Below, piece after piece: positions 52,667 through 62,055 of a stretch of 64,000 nt of DNA; the first letter of the stretch is position 1; the number at the start of each line of letters is the position of its first letter. The notes beneath the pieces are model-generated. The model was not told where the DNA came from. It was given only the letters and a program-made list of their open reading frames with translations, and searched no databases. The stretch is from Acidobacteriaceae bacterium. Lineage in GTDB: Bacteria > Acidobacteriota > Terriglobia > Terriglobales > Acidobacteriaceae. The position numbers and the translations under genes were made by a program. The stretch is taken from contig JAOAPC010000018.1 in NCBI GenBank assembly GCA_025462735.1, positions 1-64,000 on the forward strand, in the 5' to 3' direction.

Positions 52667-55609
52667 CTAAAAAGCCTGACCTAGTGTGATGAAATATTGG
52701 GTCGCGCTGATGCCAGTGATCGGATTGAGATTTCGTCCGAGGTCTAGCCTGACCGGTCCAATAGGAGTGTTGTACCTTAGTCCGATTCCGACCGTGCTGG
52801 TGTAATGGTTGACGAAGTCAGGGAAATTGATCCGCCGGTAGACGTTGCCTCCGTCATAAAAGACCACGCCGCCAAGATTGCTCATAATTGGTATCGGATA
52901 GCGCAACTCAGAGTTCAAAATGAAGAGCTGGTTGCCGCCTACCGGTATCGGAATCAGTGGGCAATTCGTTGTGTTTGTGCCCTGGCAAAACGGGATATAC
53001 CGGATCGGCCCGGCCTCATCGGTGGGAAACCCTCGCAGGGTAGTGCCGCCTCCGGCGAAGAAACGCTGGCTGGTCGGCACATCGCTGTTCGCGAAAGGAG
53101 CCGCCAGTCCGAGGCGAATGCTGTTAGCGAACACCATGCGGGAAAACGGCTTGTAAAACGCATACTGAGTGAGGAGTCGGGTGAAATCGGCGCTGGAGCC
53201 GAAAGCGCTAGGCACGATTCGAAAATCTATGGTGCTGTACACGCCTTTGTGGGCATCGAGTGGCTTGTCGCGTGTGTCTTGAATCAGCGTGCTGGATACA
53301 TAAGAGAGCCGGACATTGCGGTCGGGCGGCAGCACTAACTGCGGAACCAGCAATTGACTGAGGGTTGTGTGGTTGAAATCGTAGCGAATCTGGAGCTGCC
53401 GCGTCTTTTTCGCATCGACAAATCGTTGGAATTGCAGAGAAGCGTCCGCGAGCTTTGCCGCGAATAGCGGATTCTCCGTTGTTCGCTCCCCTGAAAGACT
53501 TGTAAGCGCCTGCCAGTTGGAGAGCCGAGAGTGAGGATCGGTATAGGTTGCAAGAATTCGCTGATCGAGCCGCGCTGCCAATATTGAAATCGCAGCCGTC
53601 TCGCCCAGACCGCGCATATTAAGGCGGGTATATTCAATGGAGCCTCGCGGGCTGGCAAAGATCTTTTGGCTGGGCAAGACCCTCACCCCATGCAGTCCGA
53701 TGGTCGGAAGCCCCGGAACGGCGATACTACCCGCAGGCACATTTCCTCCGCGGCGCGAAACCTCAAACCCGAAACCATAAATGATTGAATTACGCTTCGC
53801 CTCGTGAACTTTGACCAAGGCTTCTTCTTCCGTCTGGTCAGTAATTTGCTTTCTGGGTCCGACGCTTGACCAATCAAATACGCCAAGGTCGTACAGATTG
53901 CTTTCTCCCAGCAGCAGCTTGCCCTCGCTCAAAGGCTGCTCTGTCGAGAGATTGACGCTCTTTTGAATCAACGAGAGTCGCGTCTGTTTCTCGCCCATGT
54001 AAACCACGTGGCTGATGCGGACTTGCTGGTTTTCAGTTATCGCGTAAGTTACGTCTACCTGGTGCGGATCGTCAGGATGGCGCGAGACTATGGTCTTGAC
54101 TTCGGAATTCAGGAATCCGCGGTCCAAATATTGGGCAGCAATTTGATTGCGATCGTCTGACATTCGCCGCGGGGAAAAAGGTTTACCTTCCCGTAATTCG
54201 AATCCAGCTTTGCTGTGAAGGAGTTGGTTAAATGGAATGCTCTTATTGCCCTCAACCCGGAGTGTGCTCACCGTTGTCCGGTCGCCTTCTGCGACGTTAA
54301 ATGTTATGAAAATCCCGTTGTTATGCTGCACAGCCTGCGGTGTGACTTTTACCTGCTCGAATCCATTATCCTTGTAGAAATTCTCCACACTCTTGGCACT
54401 GTTTCGCAGTAGTTTTTGGCTATAGAGACCGTGGCTCAGGAGCCATCGCCGTTTCTTGACTTCGACCTGATCAACCAGGTCGCTGCTGCTCAGGTTATGG
54501 TTGCCGGCGAACGCAATCTCTCTGACCGAGTACTTTCGCCCCTTGGTGATCTGGAAGGTGAGAATGGTTCTCCCATTCTGCTGCTGCGAATTTGTGCTCA
54601 CTTTTGATTCGAAATAACCTTTGCGCTGAAAATAGTCCTGCAGATTGCGCCGGCTTTCTTCGATGATGTCCGGATCAATCGACTCTTCGTCGTAAACCGA
54701 AATCAATTTCTTCTGTTCGCGTCCAGATTGAAGGGGAAGCCAGGAGAGCTTTGCGCCCACGACTCGAACTTCAATGATGGGTCCGGTATCCACGTTAATG
54801 GCGACATCAGCCAGGTTTGTCTCCGGGTGGTAATCCGGAGGATTCACGACGAGCTTGTTCGCAGGGTAGTGTTGCTTGGCTAACTCCTTCTTTAGCAGAG
54901 CAGTTGCTGCCTGAATTCGCTTTGGGGAATAGGGCTTGCCCCGCTTCAGCAACGCTCCGGTGAACCGCGCACGCAAGGTGCGCATAACGCCTTCCAGTCG
55001 ACGATTCTCTTCCGGCGTCGCGCCCCTGACTTCCACCCTTCCGATATGCGCATGCTTGCCGGGTTTGACGTTAAAAGTGAGGTGGGCCAACTGATTGCTG
55101 TCGTCAAGCTGAATCTCAGTGTGCACCTTTGCCTGGAAGAAACCATTGTCCTGAAAAAACTTCAACAGCGCTGATTCCGAACCTGCTACCTGGCTCTGCT
55201 GAAATACGCTCTGGTCCGGCAAGTTCGCCACTTGCAGTAATCGAGAGTAGGTGAAGTACTTGGTCGCGCCTGGGAAGCTTAAGGTCCCGACGTAATAAGA
55301 AGGCTCGAGCACAAATGTCAGCTTCAGCCCCGCTGGATCTGGCTGCACCTTTAATTCAACTTTGCTGAATGCGCCAGTGCGATTCAGAGCGTCAATAGTC
55401 TCCTGCACCTTCTGGTTGGAGAACGGTTCTCCAGCTTTCTGCACGATCAGCGACCGGTACGGATCCGTGTTCAGGTGGGGATTCGCGGTGAGTTCGACCG
55501 ACCCAACCCGTTGGCCCTCGTATGAGGGTGGCTGGTTGCTGGCCTTAGTTTGGGCGAACCCTGAGAGAGAACCGAAAAGCCACAGGATGCCGAGGACTGT
55601 CCATCGCAT
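52667..55609 (-). CDS. BamA/TamA-like outer membrane protein with about seven POTRA units
   Basis: A 980-aa Omp85 protein. There is a signal peptide (residues 1-19, ending FAQ). POTRA-like units can be fitted starting near YEGQRVGSVEL, YYVGTLSF, HAHIGRVEV, IIEVRVVGA, KYSVREIAF, RTTVSTLRV and QVRISHVVY, seven in all. The C-terminal half is a 16-stranded barrel ending in ITLGQAF, with the Omp85 loop motif RGF (GTTLRGFPTD). BamA of E. coli has five POTRAs and TamA three, so the domain count here is unusual. Pairing with TamB favours a TamA-like role. Confidence 0.9.
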   Translation of the reverse strand: MRWTVLGILWLFGSLSGFAQTKASNQPPSYEGQRVGSVELTANPHLNTDPYRSLIVQKAGEPFSNQKVQETIDALNRTGAFSKVELKVQPDPAGLKLTFVLEPSYYVGTLSFPGATKYFTYSRLLQVANLPDQSVFQQSQVAGSESALLKFFQDNGFFQAKVHTEIQLDDSNQLAHLTFNVKPGKHAHIGRVEVRGATPEENRRLEGVMRTLRARFTGALLKRGKPYSPKRIQAATALLKKELAKQHYPANKLVVNPPDYHPETNLADVAINVDTGPIIEVRVVGAKLSWLPLQSGREQKKLISVYDEESIDPDIIEESRRNLQDYFQRKGYFESKVSTNSQQQNGRTILTFQITKGRKYSVREIAFAGNHNLSSSDLVDQVEVKKRRWLLSHGLYSQKLLRNSAKSVENFYKDNGFEQVKVTPQAVQHNNGIFITFNVAEGDRTTVSTLRVEGNKSIPFNQLLHSKAGFELREGKPFSPRRMSDDRNQIAAQYLDRGFLNSEVKTIVSRHPDDPHQVDVTYAITENQQVRISHVVYMGEKQTRLSLIQKSVNLSTEQPLSEGKLLLGESNLYDLGVFDWSSVGPRKQITDQTEEEALVKVHEAKRNSIIYGFGFEVSRRGGNVPAGSIAVPGLPTIGLHGVRVLPSQKIFASPRGSIEYTRLNMRGLGETAAISILAARLDQRILATYTDPHSRLSNWQALTSLSGERTTENPLFAAKLADASLQFQRFVDAKKTRQLQIRYDFNHTTLSQLLVPQLVLPPDRNVRLSYVSSTLIQDTRDKPLDAHKGVYSTIDFRIVPSAFGSSADFTRLLTQYAFYKPFSRMVFANSIRLGLAAPFANSDVPTSQRFFAGGGTTLRGFPTDEAGPIRYIPFCQGTNTTNCPLIPIPVGGNQLFILNSELRYPIPIMSNLGGVVFYDGGNVYRRINFPDFVNHYTSTVGIGLRYNTPIGPVRLDLGRNLNPITGISATQYFITLGQAF

Positions 55610-55896
55610 TGTGAGTGCTTACCTGAAGCGCGTGAGAAATAGCGGCATCGCCGGCGACCGGAACACTGTGATGCCTGCTCGAAAACCTGAGATGTCCTGT
55701 TTACGCTGCTTACGTACGATTGTTGGGCAGTGAAATAAGGCGAAAACGCCAGATCCTACTCTGGAATACAGCTTTGTTTTCGATGGGAGCATCGAAGTCG
55801 TGGGTAGGAATCGGCCACATCGATCGTCGTCGATTAAGTTTCCGGCCTTAAAGCGCCAATGGACTCAAATTCTTCTCTCCCCCACGAGGAAAACCG
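55610..55896. other. divergent intergenic region
   Basis: About 290 bases between the leftward Omp85 gene and the rightward glycosyltransferase operon. It must contain both promoters, but no clear consensus boxes can be picked by eye. Confidence 0.4.
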
Positions 55897-56958
55897 ATGA
55901 AGCTTGTCATCTTCGGCTTGACGGTGAGCTCGTCTTGGGGCAACGGTCACGCTACTTTGTGGCGTGGACTGTGCAACGCTTTGGCCCGCCAAGGGCACGA
56001 GGTGAAATTTTTCGAACGAGATGTTTCGTATTATGCCAACCACCGCGATCTGACTTTGCCAGAGACATACGAGCTCGTTCTATACAACTCCTGGCCCGAC
56101 GTGGATTCGCTTGCAAAATCGGCGGTAAATGAGAGTGATGTCGCGGTTGTTACGTCTTACTGTCCTGATGCGCTTGCCGCGTGCGGGCTGGTTCTTGAGT
56201 CGAAGGCTGTTAAAGTTTTCTACGATCTGGATACGGCAGTGACCCTCGAGAACTTTCGCACGCACGGCGGTGTGGATTACATACCCGCCTACGGATTGTC
56301 GGATTTTGACCTCGTGCTGAGTTACGTTGGCGGACGAGCGCTTGACGAAATGCGGGAGCTTTTCGGCGCGAAGCGTGTTGCGCCTCTTTACGGCAGCGTG
56401 GATCCCGAGGTTCACAAACCGGTTGCTCCGTCGAGCCACTACGACAACGATCTTTCTTACCTGGGCACATATGCCGCCGATCGGCAAAGCACTCTGCAAA
56501 CGCTATTTCTAGATCCTGCTCATCGATTACCGCAGCGGAAGTTCATGCTGGGCGGCGCGCAGTACCCCGACGATTTCCCCTGGAATGAAAATGTCTGGTT
56601 TGTCGATCACGTGCCGCCGCCAGAACATCCAGCGTTCTATAGTTCGTCGAGAACAACGCTGAATGTGACGCGTAGCGCGATGGCTCGTTTCGGATATTGC
56701 CCGTCCGGTCGGCTCTTTGAAGCCGCCGCTTGCGAAACTCCAGTGGTCAGCGATTCCTGGGACGGCCTGGATGAGTTCTTCGAGCTTGGACGGGAAATCC
56801 TGGTCGCGTCCTCTGCAGATGACGTGGTCAACGCCATCCAGCTCGGCCACGAAGAATTGCGCCAGATCGGAAGAGCTGCGCGAGAGCGGGTATTCAGCGC
56901 GCACACCGCGGCACACCGCAGCCGAGAACTTTTGCAGTTGGTGGAGGCTGCGGCATGA
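55897..56958 (+). CDS. CgeB-like glycosyltransferase
   Basis: A 353-aa GT-B-type protein of the CgeB/DUF3880 sort. LTVSSSWGNGHATLWRGLCN and ALARQGHEVKFFERDV are at the donor/acceptor N-domain. In the C-domain RLFEAAACETPVVSDSWDGL and FELGREILVASSADDV are the nucleotide-sugar binding end typical of such enzymes. It starts the five-gene operon and overlaps the next gene by four bases. Confidence 0.8.
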   Translation: MKLVIFGLTVSSSWGNGHATLWRGLCNALARQGHEVKFFERDVSYYANHRDLTLPETYELVLYNSWPDVDSLAKSAVNESDVAVVTSYCPDALAACGLVLESKAVKVFYDLDTAVTLENFRTHGGVDYIPAYGLSDFDLVLSYVGGRALDEMRELFGAKRVAPLYGSVDPEVHKPVAPSSHYDNDLSYLGTYAADRQSTLQTLFLDPAHRLPQRKFMLGGAQYPDDFPWNENVWFVDHVPPPEHPAFYSSSRTTLNVTRSAMARFGYCPSGRLFEAAACETPVVSDSWDGLDEFFELGREILVASSADDVVNAIQLGHEELRQIGRAARERVFSAHTAAHRSRELLQLVEAAA

Positions 56959-57710
56959 GCTTACGTTGGGGAATTATTCCTGCCGCGGGCCGCGGTACTC
57001 GCATCCAGCCGCTTGCCTTTTCGAAAGAACTACTTCCGGTTGGGACGCGCCAGGACGGAACGACCGAGCGTCCACGTGCGGTCTCAGAATACCTGCTTGA
57101 CCGCATGATGGCGGCCGGGGTTAATCGGGTATGTTTTGTCATTTCACCCGAAAAAACGGACATCGTGCGTTATTTCGGCGCGCGGATCGCGGATGCTCCT
57201 ATTTGCTACACGGTACAGCAAAACCCCGCCGGCTTGTGCGATGCGCTGTTCAGCGCGCTGCCATTCATAGCACCCGAAGATGAGGTGTTCGTAGGGCTGC
57301 CGGATACCATCTGGTTCCCAATCGATGGCTTTCAATTACTGCCTGACAAGCAATTTTCATTTTTGCTCTTCCCGGTCGCACGGCCCGAGCTGTTTGATTC
57401 GGTTATTACCGATCACCGTGGTGCAGTGGAAGAAATTCAGGTCAAGCGCCAGAATGCGGCTTCGGAGTGGATCTGGGGCGCATTCAAACTGAGCGGCAGA
57501 CATTTTGCCCAGCTTCACGATCTATGGGTCAAGCGTGGCCAGTCCGACGAGTACTTGGGGACGTTGGTCAATGCATACATCGCGCAGGGCGGAAGCGCAA
57601 TCGGCGTGAAGCGCGGCGATGTTTACGTAGATGTAGGCACATTAAACGGATATCGAGAGGCCTTGCGCGTCCTTTCCCATCAGGCCGCACTGCATGAACT
57701 GGCAAGCTGA
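56955..57710 (+). CDS. sugar nucleotidyltransferase (NTP_transferase)
   Basis: A 251-aa enzyme that would activate a sugar-1-phosphate as a nucleotide sugar. GIIPAAGRGTRIQPLAFSKE is the nucleotide-binding motif with the conserved lysine, EVFVGLPDTIWF contains the metal-binding Asp, and YVDVGTLNGYREA matches the family end. It is like RmlA/GlmU-N types but shorter, with no hexapeptide domain. It overlaps the PIG-L gene by 17 bases. Confidence 0.88.
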   Translation: MSLRWGIIPAAGRGTRIQPLAFSKELLPVGTRQDGTTERPRAVSEYLLDRMMAAGVNRVCFVISPEKTDIVRYFGARIADAPICYTVQQNPAGLCDALFSALPFIAPEDEVFVGLPDTIWFPIDGFQLLPDKQFSFLLFPVARPELFDSVITDHRGAVEEIQVKRQNAASEWIWGAFKLSGRHFAQLHDLWVKRGQSDEYLGTLVNAYIAQGGSAIGVKRGDVYVDVGTLNGYREALRVLSHQAALHELAS

Positions 57711-58542
57711 CGGAGACAAAAACTGGAACCGACTTTCCAGCTGGCTGCATACCAGTCCGCCTGACCTAAACCTGCGCGTACTGGTATTAGCCGCCCATCC
57801 GGACGACGAGACTATCGGGGCGTCCTTACTGCTGTCGCGATTTCCCCAATCGACGGTTGCCTTTCTCACCGACGGCGCGCCCCGGGACACAAGCCTGTGG
57901 CCCGCTGGCGTAAATGGCTCCCGCGAAGACTACGCCAGAACCCGCAAGCAAGAGACGATTCGAGCGTTGCACTACGCCGGAGTTTCCGCACAACGAATGT
58001 TCTGGCTGGAAGCCGTCGATCAGGAAGCGGCATTCGAAATGAGGTCGCTGGCGGAACGATTTGCGAAGCTCATGGCTGAGATATCTCCGGCGGCTGTAGT
58101 CACGCATCCTTACGAGGGCGGTCACCCCGACCACGATTCTGCGGCGGTTGTCGCGAAGCTTGCGATCGCGGCGTCGCTTCTCGACAACAAAAATCGGCCT
58201 GTGTTAATGGAGATGACTTCGTACCATGCCCGGAACGGTCGATGCGTCACAGGGGAATTTCTGCGTCCGGGATCATTGCCGGAATTGTGTTTTGAATTTT
58301 CGCGCAGCCAGCGAGAGCGCAAGCGCAACATGATGGACGCATATGCCTCCCAGCGTCTGGTCCTTGAAAATTTTCCTATCGACGAAGAGCGCCTCCGGTT
58401 GGCGCCAGAATACAACTTCAGCGAGCCGCCACACGCGGGCAAGCTTTGGTATGAGTGCATGGGCTGGCCGATGACAGCAGCCCGCTGGCGCGAACTCGCA
58501 GCCACGGCAATCGCGGAAGCTCAGGAGCACTCATGCCTCTGA
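57694..58542 (+). CDS. PIG-L family deacetylase
   Basis: A 282-aa zinc N-acetyl deacetylase-like protein. LVLAAHPDDETIGASLLLS gives His, Asp and Asp, and HPYEGGHPDHDSAA gives the second His site. The family removes acetyl groups from GlcNAc-type glycans (PIG-L, MshB, BshB). It lies between a nucleotidyltransferase and a glycosyltransferase, so the substrate is likely the sugar they handle. Confidence 0.88.
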   Translation: MNWQADGDKNWNRLSSWLHTSPPDLNLRVLVLAAHPDDETIGASLLLSRFPQSTVAFLTDGAPRDTSLWPAGVNGSREDYARTRKQETIRALHYAGVSAQRMFWLEAVDQEAAFEMRSLAERFAKLMAEISPAAVVTHPYEGGHPDHDSAAVVAKLAIAASLLDNKNRPVLMEMTSYHARNGRCVTGEFLRPGSLPELCFEFSRSQRERKRNMMDAYASQRLVLENFPIDEERLRLAPEYNFSEPPHAGKLWYECMGWPMTAARWRELAATAIAEAQEHSCL

Positions 58543-59594
58543 CTGTGCTGAGCGTAAGTTACTCGCTGGCCCATGTATCGAGGAGGACCGCCGGCGGAGC
58601 TGAGCAGGTGCTCGCAACCCTCGACGAAGCTCTCGTCCGCGCAGGACACAGGTCGCTGGTGTTGGCTCCGGCAGGATCTCGATGTCACGGACTTCTGATT
58701 CCGGCGCAGATTCCTACGGGAATTCTGGACGACATGGCAAAGCTAGAGGCCCGAAGGGTATTTAAGAAATTAGTGGATCGCGCTCTCGATGATTATGCGA
58801 TAGACACCGTTCACATGCACGGACTCGATTTTTATGATTACCTACCTCACCGCCAAATTCCCATCGTGGTTTCTCTGCACCTGCCGCTGAGTTGGTATCT
58901 TCCGAAAGGACTGCGGCAAGTGCGCTCAGACGTGACCTTGGCATGCGTCTCAGAATCGCAGGCGCGAACGGCTCCCGCTGACGTGAGAATCGACGCCGTG
59001 GTTCCGAACGGAGTTGACCTGGCACGGTTTCATCCGCGAGGAAGGAAGTCGAACTACGTGTTTGCGATGGGTCGCATTTGTCCCGAGAAGGGCCTTCATC
59101 TGGCGATTGATGCCGCTGAGCAAGCCAGCGTCGGCCTGATTATTGCCGGATCTGTGTTCGATTATCCCGAGCACCGCGATTACTTCGACGCCATGATCCG
59201 CCCGAGACTGAACAACAGTATCCGTTTCGTCGGACTCGTGGGCGGTACACGCAAGGCCAATCTACTGGCGGGAGCGCGTTGTCTCCTTGTCCCTAGTCTG
59301 GCTCCCGAAACCAGTTCGCTGGTCGCGATGGAGGCGATGGCGGCGGGCACTCCAGTTGTGGCGTTTCCCAGCGGCGCGCTTAGCGAGATCGTTACGCATC
59401 AGCGAACTGGATTCCTGGTCAATAGTGCGGAGGAAATGGCTGAGGCAATCACCGAGGTGAACTCAATTTTGCCTACTACCTGCCGTCGCGAGGCTGAGCA
59501 GAGATTTTCATCCACCAGGATGTTCTCTCAATATTTGGATTTATATCGCTCAGTTTCGACTTCAGAGACCATGGCTCAACTTCAGGCTGTTTAA
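58533..59594 (+). CDS. GT4 family glycosyltransferase
   Basis: A 353-aa GT-B enzyme. RRTAGGAEQVLATLDEALVR is the N-domain loop, VVPNGVDLARFHPRG is the linker motif and the donor site is APETSSLVAMEAMAAGTPVV (E-x7-E). I chose the ATG at 58533, with CAGGAG upstream; it overlaps the PIG-L gene by ten bases. Together with a PIG-L deacetylase it recalls the BshA/BshB pair of bacillithiol synthesis, but the rest of the operon does not fit that pathway. Confidence 0.9.
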   Translation: MPLTVLSVSYSLAHVSRRTAGGAEQVLATLDEALVRAGHRSLVLAPAGSRCHGLLIPAQIPTGILDDMAKLEARRVFKKLVDRALDDYAIDTVHMHGLDFYDYLPHRQIPIVVSLHLPLSWYLPKGLRQVRSDVTLACVSESQARTAPADVRIDAVVPNGVDLARFHPRGRKSNYVFAMGRICPEKGLHLAIDAAEQASVGLIIAGSVFDYPEHRDYFDAMIRPRLNNSIRFVGLVGGTRKANLLAGARCLLVPSLAPETSSLVAMEAMAAGTPVVAFPSGALSEIVTHQRTGFLVNSAEEMAEAITEVNSILPTTCRREAEQRFSSTRMFSQYLDLYRSVSTSETMAQLQAV

Positions 59595-59596
59595 AA

Positions 59597-60622
59597 ATGT
59601 CTAGTGAATTGCACACGCGCGTTCTAACCCAATCTGCAGAGTTGCGTGACATCGCGACGGACTGGGATGGCCTCTGCGATCGTTGCCGCGTAACTCCTTT
59701 TCAGCGGCCAGAATGGATACTCTCGTGGGTTGACGCTTTTTCTCCGCAGAGCATAAGAGTGATCGAAGTGCGGTCAGGAGGCACATTGGTTGGACTCGCG
59801 CCTCTGCTGATTTACCCGCGTGGCGAGGACCGCGTGCTCGCGTTTATGGGAGGCGGTATCTCGGACTACTTGGATTTGCTAGTTGATCCTCAAAGGGAAC
59901 ACGAGATCGTCGTCGCGATCCTGGACGTACTCAGGCAATTGGACGAGTGGACAACATTGGATCTAACTGATCTGCCTGCGGGGTCCGTTCTACATCGCAC
60001 AAGCCTGACACGGCTGGCGACCCAGCACGACAACTGTTCGGCTTTGCTGCTCCCAAAAACCAGAGAAGAATTGTTGCAGCATCTCTCAAAGCGCCAGCGC
60101 GCTAACGTACGAAACGCCCGATCACGAATTCAGCGGGAGGGGGGAGGCGTGATCGAGCTTGCTACCGCCGATACCGTGCCAGAGTTCCTGGACGACCTTT
60201 TTCGGCTGCATGCCAGCCGCTGGTCTCTCTCTGGACAATCAGGTGTTCTCGCCGATGAAAATGTGAAAGCATTTCATCGTCAATCCGCACCAGGATTGCT
60301 TGCGCGTGGTTTGCTGCGCCTCTACCGTTTGCGAGTTGGGCGGCATGTGCTGTCGGTCATCTACACGCTATTCGAACGCACGACAGTTTTCTGCTACATG
60401 CAGGGATACGATCCCGAGTTCGGCCACCTGAGCCCCGGAACTAATCTCATGTTCTCAGTGATGGAAGATGCAATCCGGTCGGGAATCAGCAAATTCGATC
60501 TACTACGCGGGCAGGAAGTCTACAAGCGTCACTGGCGAGCAGAAATTGAAGCCACACATCGAATCCAGCTCGCTCGTTCTGAGACCGTCCCAGCCGCACC
60601 CGAAGAATTAGTCGCGGTCTGA
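59597..60622 (+). CDS. FemAB/CelD-type GNAT acyltransferase
   Basis: A 341-aa protein with two GNAT-like halves, as in the BioF2/CelD family. FQRPEWILSWVDAFSP and LVGLAPLLIY lie in the N-domain, LSKRQRANVRNARSRIQREG in the middle and the acetyl-CoA-binding-like end is YMQGYDPEFGHLSPGTNLMF. It may add an acyl or aminoacyl group to the glycan made by the operon. It follows the GT4 gene by two bases and is the last gene of the operon. Confidence 0.8.
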   Translation: MSSELHTRVLTQSAELRDIATDWDGLCDRCRVTPFQRPEWILSWVDAFSPQSIRVIEVRSGGTLVGLAPLLIYPRGEDRVLAFMGGGISDYLDLLVDPQREHEIVVAILDVLRQLDEWTTLDLTDLPAGSVLHRTSLTRLATQHDNCSALLLPKTREELLQHLSKRQRANVRNARSRIQREGGGVIELATADTVPEFLDDLFRLHASRWSLSGQSGVLADENVKAFHRQSAPGLLARGLLRLYRLRVGRHVLSVIYTLFERTTVFCYMQGYDPEFGHLSPGTNLMFSVMEDAIRSGISKFDLLRGQEVYKRHWRAEIEATHRIQLARSETVPAAPEELVAV

Positions 60623-60835
60623 TACTGTAAACGCCTGAGTCGACGCCTACACAGAATCCCTCACTCCCCTTCTGCTCGGAATTCTACAGGATGCTACATC
60701 TAGCCCTAACCGATGAAGGGGATAGCGGAAATTGGCGGCGACCGATACAGTTTCGGTGTACGCCGTTGAGTACGCGGTGAACCTCATTCGGATCGGAGCC
60801 GGTGTATCTATATTTTTAAACACTAACCAAACGCC

Positions 60836-61213
60836 ATGATGAAACTTGAAACCACGAATCGGCAGGACTGGCAAGGGTTCTCACGCATTCTGGAAGTTAT
60901 GTCCTTTATCGACGAAGTCGATAATTTTAGCCCCGAGGAATCGCGCGAAATTATGGAAAAGCTGTGTCAGCTTCCTCTGTGTCCCAGTGAAACTATGAGC
61001 ATGGAGGAAGTTGTCTTCTGGGCCGGAGTAGCTGTAGGCATGCAATTGTCGCAGCATACCGAAGAGGGAAGTGTCGATCCCGATACCGCTGAAAAAGTCC
61101 TGGTGTTTTCTTCGCTATTCGAGCACTCGACAAAGAATGCCATAGTGGATCTGGCCTTAGGGGAGATGGAAGCGCCGCGACCGCCGAGTTATCAGAAGAC
61201 CGGAAGCAGGTAG
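60836..61213 (+). CDS. hypothetical protein
   Basis: A 125-aa acidic, mostly helical protein (ESREIMEKLCQLPLCPSET, EEVVFWAGVAVGMQLSQH). No signal, membrane segment or family recognised. It starts with two adjacent Met codons and lacks a clear ribosome binding site. Confidence 0.6.
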   Translation: MMKLETTNRQDWQGFSRILEVMSFIDEVDNFSPEESREIMEKLCQLPLCPSETMSMEEVVFWAGVAVGMQLSQHTEEGSVDPDTAEKVLVFSSLFEHSTKNAIVDLALGEMEAPRPPSYQKTGSR

Positions 61214-61610
61214 GCTTTCAGGCGGCATTCGCGACATTACTTCTTTTTGCGTTTCTTAGGCCCATCTTCCCGGTGAAGTAGTCGTTCGGCAACCACACCG
61301 CCGAACCCGTCAGCTCGTTCCTTGCTGCTTCGGTGATGCAGGCCCCTAAAATCGACCGTCCCCGGGGCACAGCAATAGATTCGGGCACTATCGCAGCCAC
61401 CGGGGACGGTTTCCACCGCACCTAGTGACGACTTAGATGGCGCGGTTACACCGCAGGTTGGTGCGGCCTCCAGCCTTTCACCACGTTAATGACGTCTCAA
61501 GCGTCTCAAATCCCAAAACCTTAGCCCGCTTACGGTTTTTCACGGATTGGTTGCGTCTCGGGCAGGTGCCTAAACTCGCGACTAGGGAGAATATTTCCAG
61601 AGGAGGCGAA
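61214..61610. other. intergenic stretch
   Basis: No convincing gene. On the minus strand a frame ends in a Lys-rich run (GPKKRKKK) at about 61243, but it has no start codon with a ribosome binding site. An AGGAGG just before 61611 belongs to the next gene. Confidence 0.4.
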
Positions 61611-62054
61611 ATGCCCGAAAAAGAGACCATCAGGCGGGCCCGCAAGGACGCACAAGAAGGAAAAGCGCCGAGCACACAGGCGGGCGAATTCGTCCGTGAA
61701 GAGATTCATCATGTGCGTGAAGGCAAGCACGGGGTCCGCAATTCGAAGCAGGCGATTGCGATCGGACTGTCTAAGGCCAGGAAAGCAGGAGTGAAGTTGC
61801 CGCCACCGCCCAAGGGAAGTGCATCGTCACAGAAAGAAGGCCCGCGGCATAGATCAAGTCGAGGCCGATCGTCTGCCAAGCGGTCTCGCGCAACAACTCA
61901 GGCTCTAAAACGCGAAGGCCGTTCAGGGGCATCGCACCGCGCTCTTGCCCGTCAAACCCGTACAGGTGCTCGCCGTCGTGGCGCATCCGGCCGATCACGA
62001 GCGGCACGTAAAGCTATCCATACCCGCTCATCGGGGCGTCGAACGCGGAGATAA
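61611..62054 (+). CDS. DUF6496 protein with a histone-H1-like tail
   Basis: A 147-aa highly basic protein. Residues 1-60 match the small DUF6496 domain (REEIHHVREGKHGVRNSKQA, IAIGLSKARKAG). From about 60 on the sequence is a disordered tail rich in Arg, Lys, Ser and Ala (GRSSAKRSRATTQALKREGR), like histone H1 tails. It could bind DNA or RNA. The ATG at 61611 has GAGGAGGCG upstream. The larger open frame to 61437 is not supported. Confidence 0.75.
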   Translation: MPEKETIRRARKDAQEGKAPSTQAGEFVREEIHHVREGKHGVRNSKQAIAIGLSKARKAGVKLPPPPKGSASSQKEGPRHRSSRGRSSAKRSRATTQALKREGRSGASHRALARQTRTGARRRGASGRSRAARKAIHTRSSGRRTRR

Positions 62055-62055
62055 A

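Noticed and set aside
61218-61421. Minus-strand ORFs near the Lys-rich frame
   Set aside because: No ribosome binding site, and neither of two frames gives a convincing protein.
61945-62055. N-terminal extension of the DUF72 protein
   Set aside because: The extension is in a shadow frame of the DUF6496 tail; a TTG with GGAG at 62056 fits the family start.
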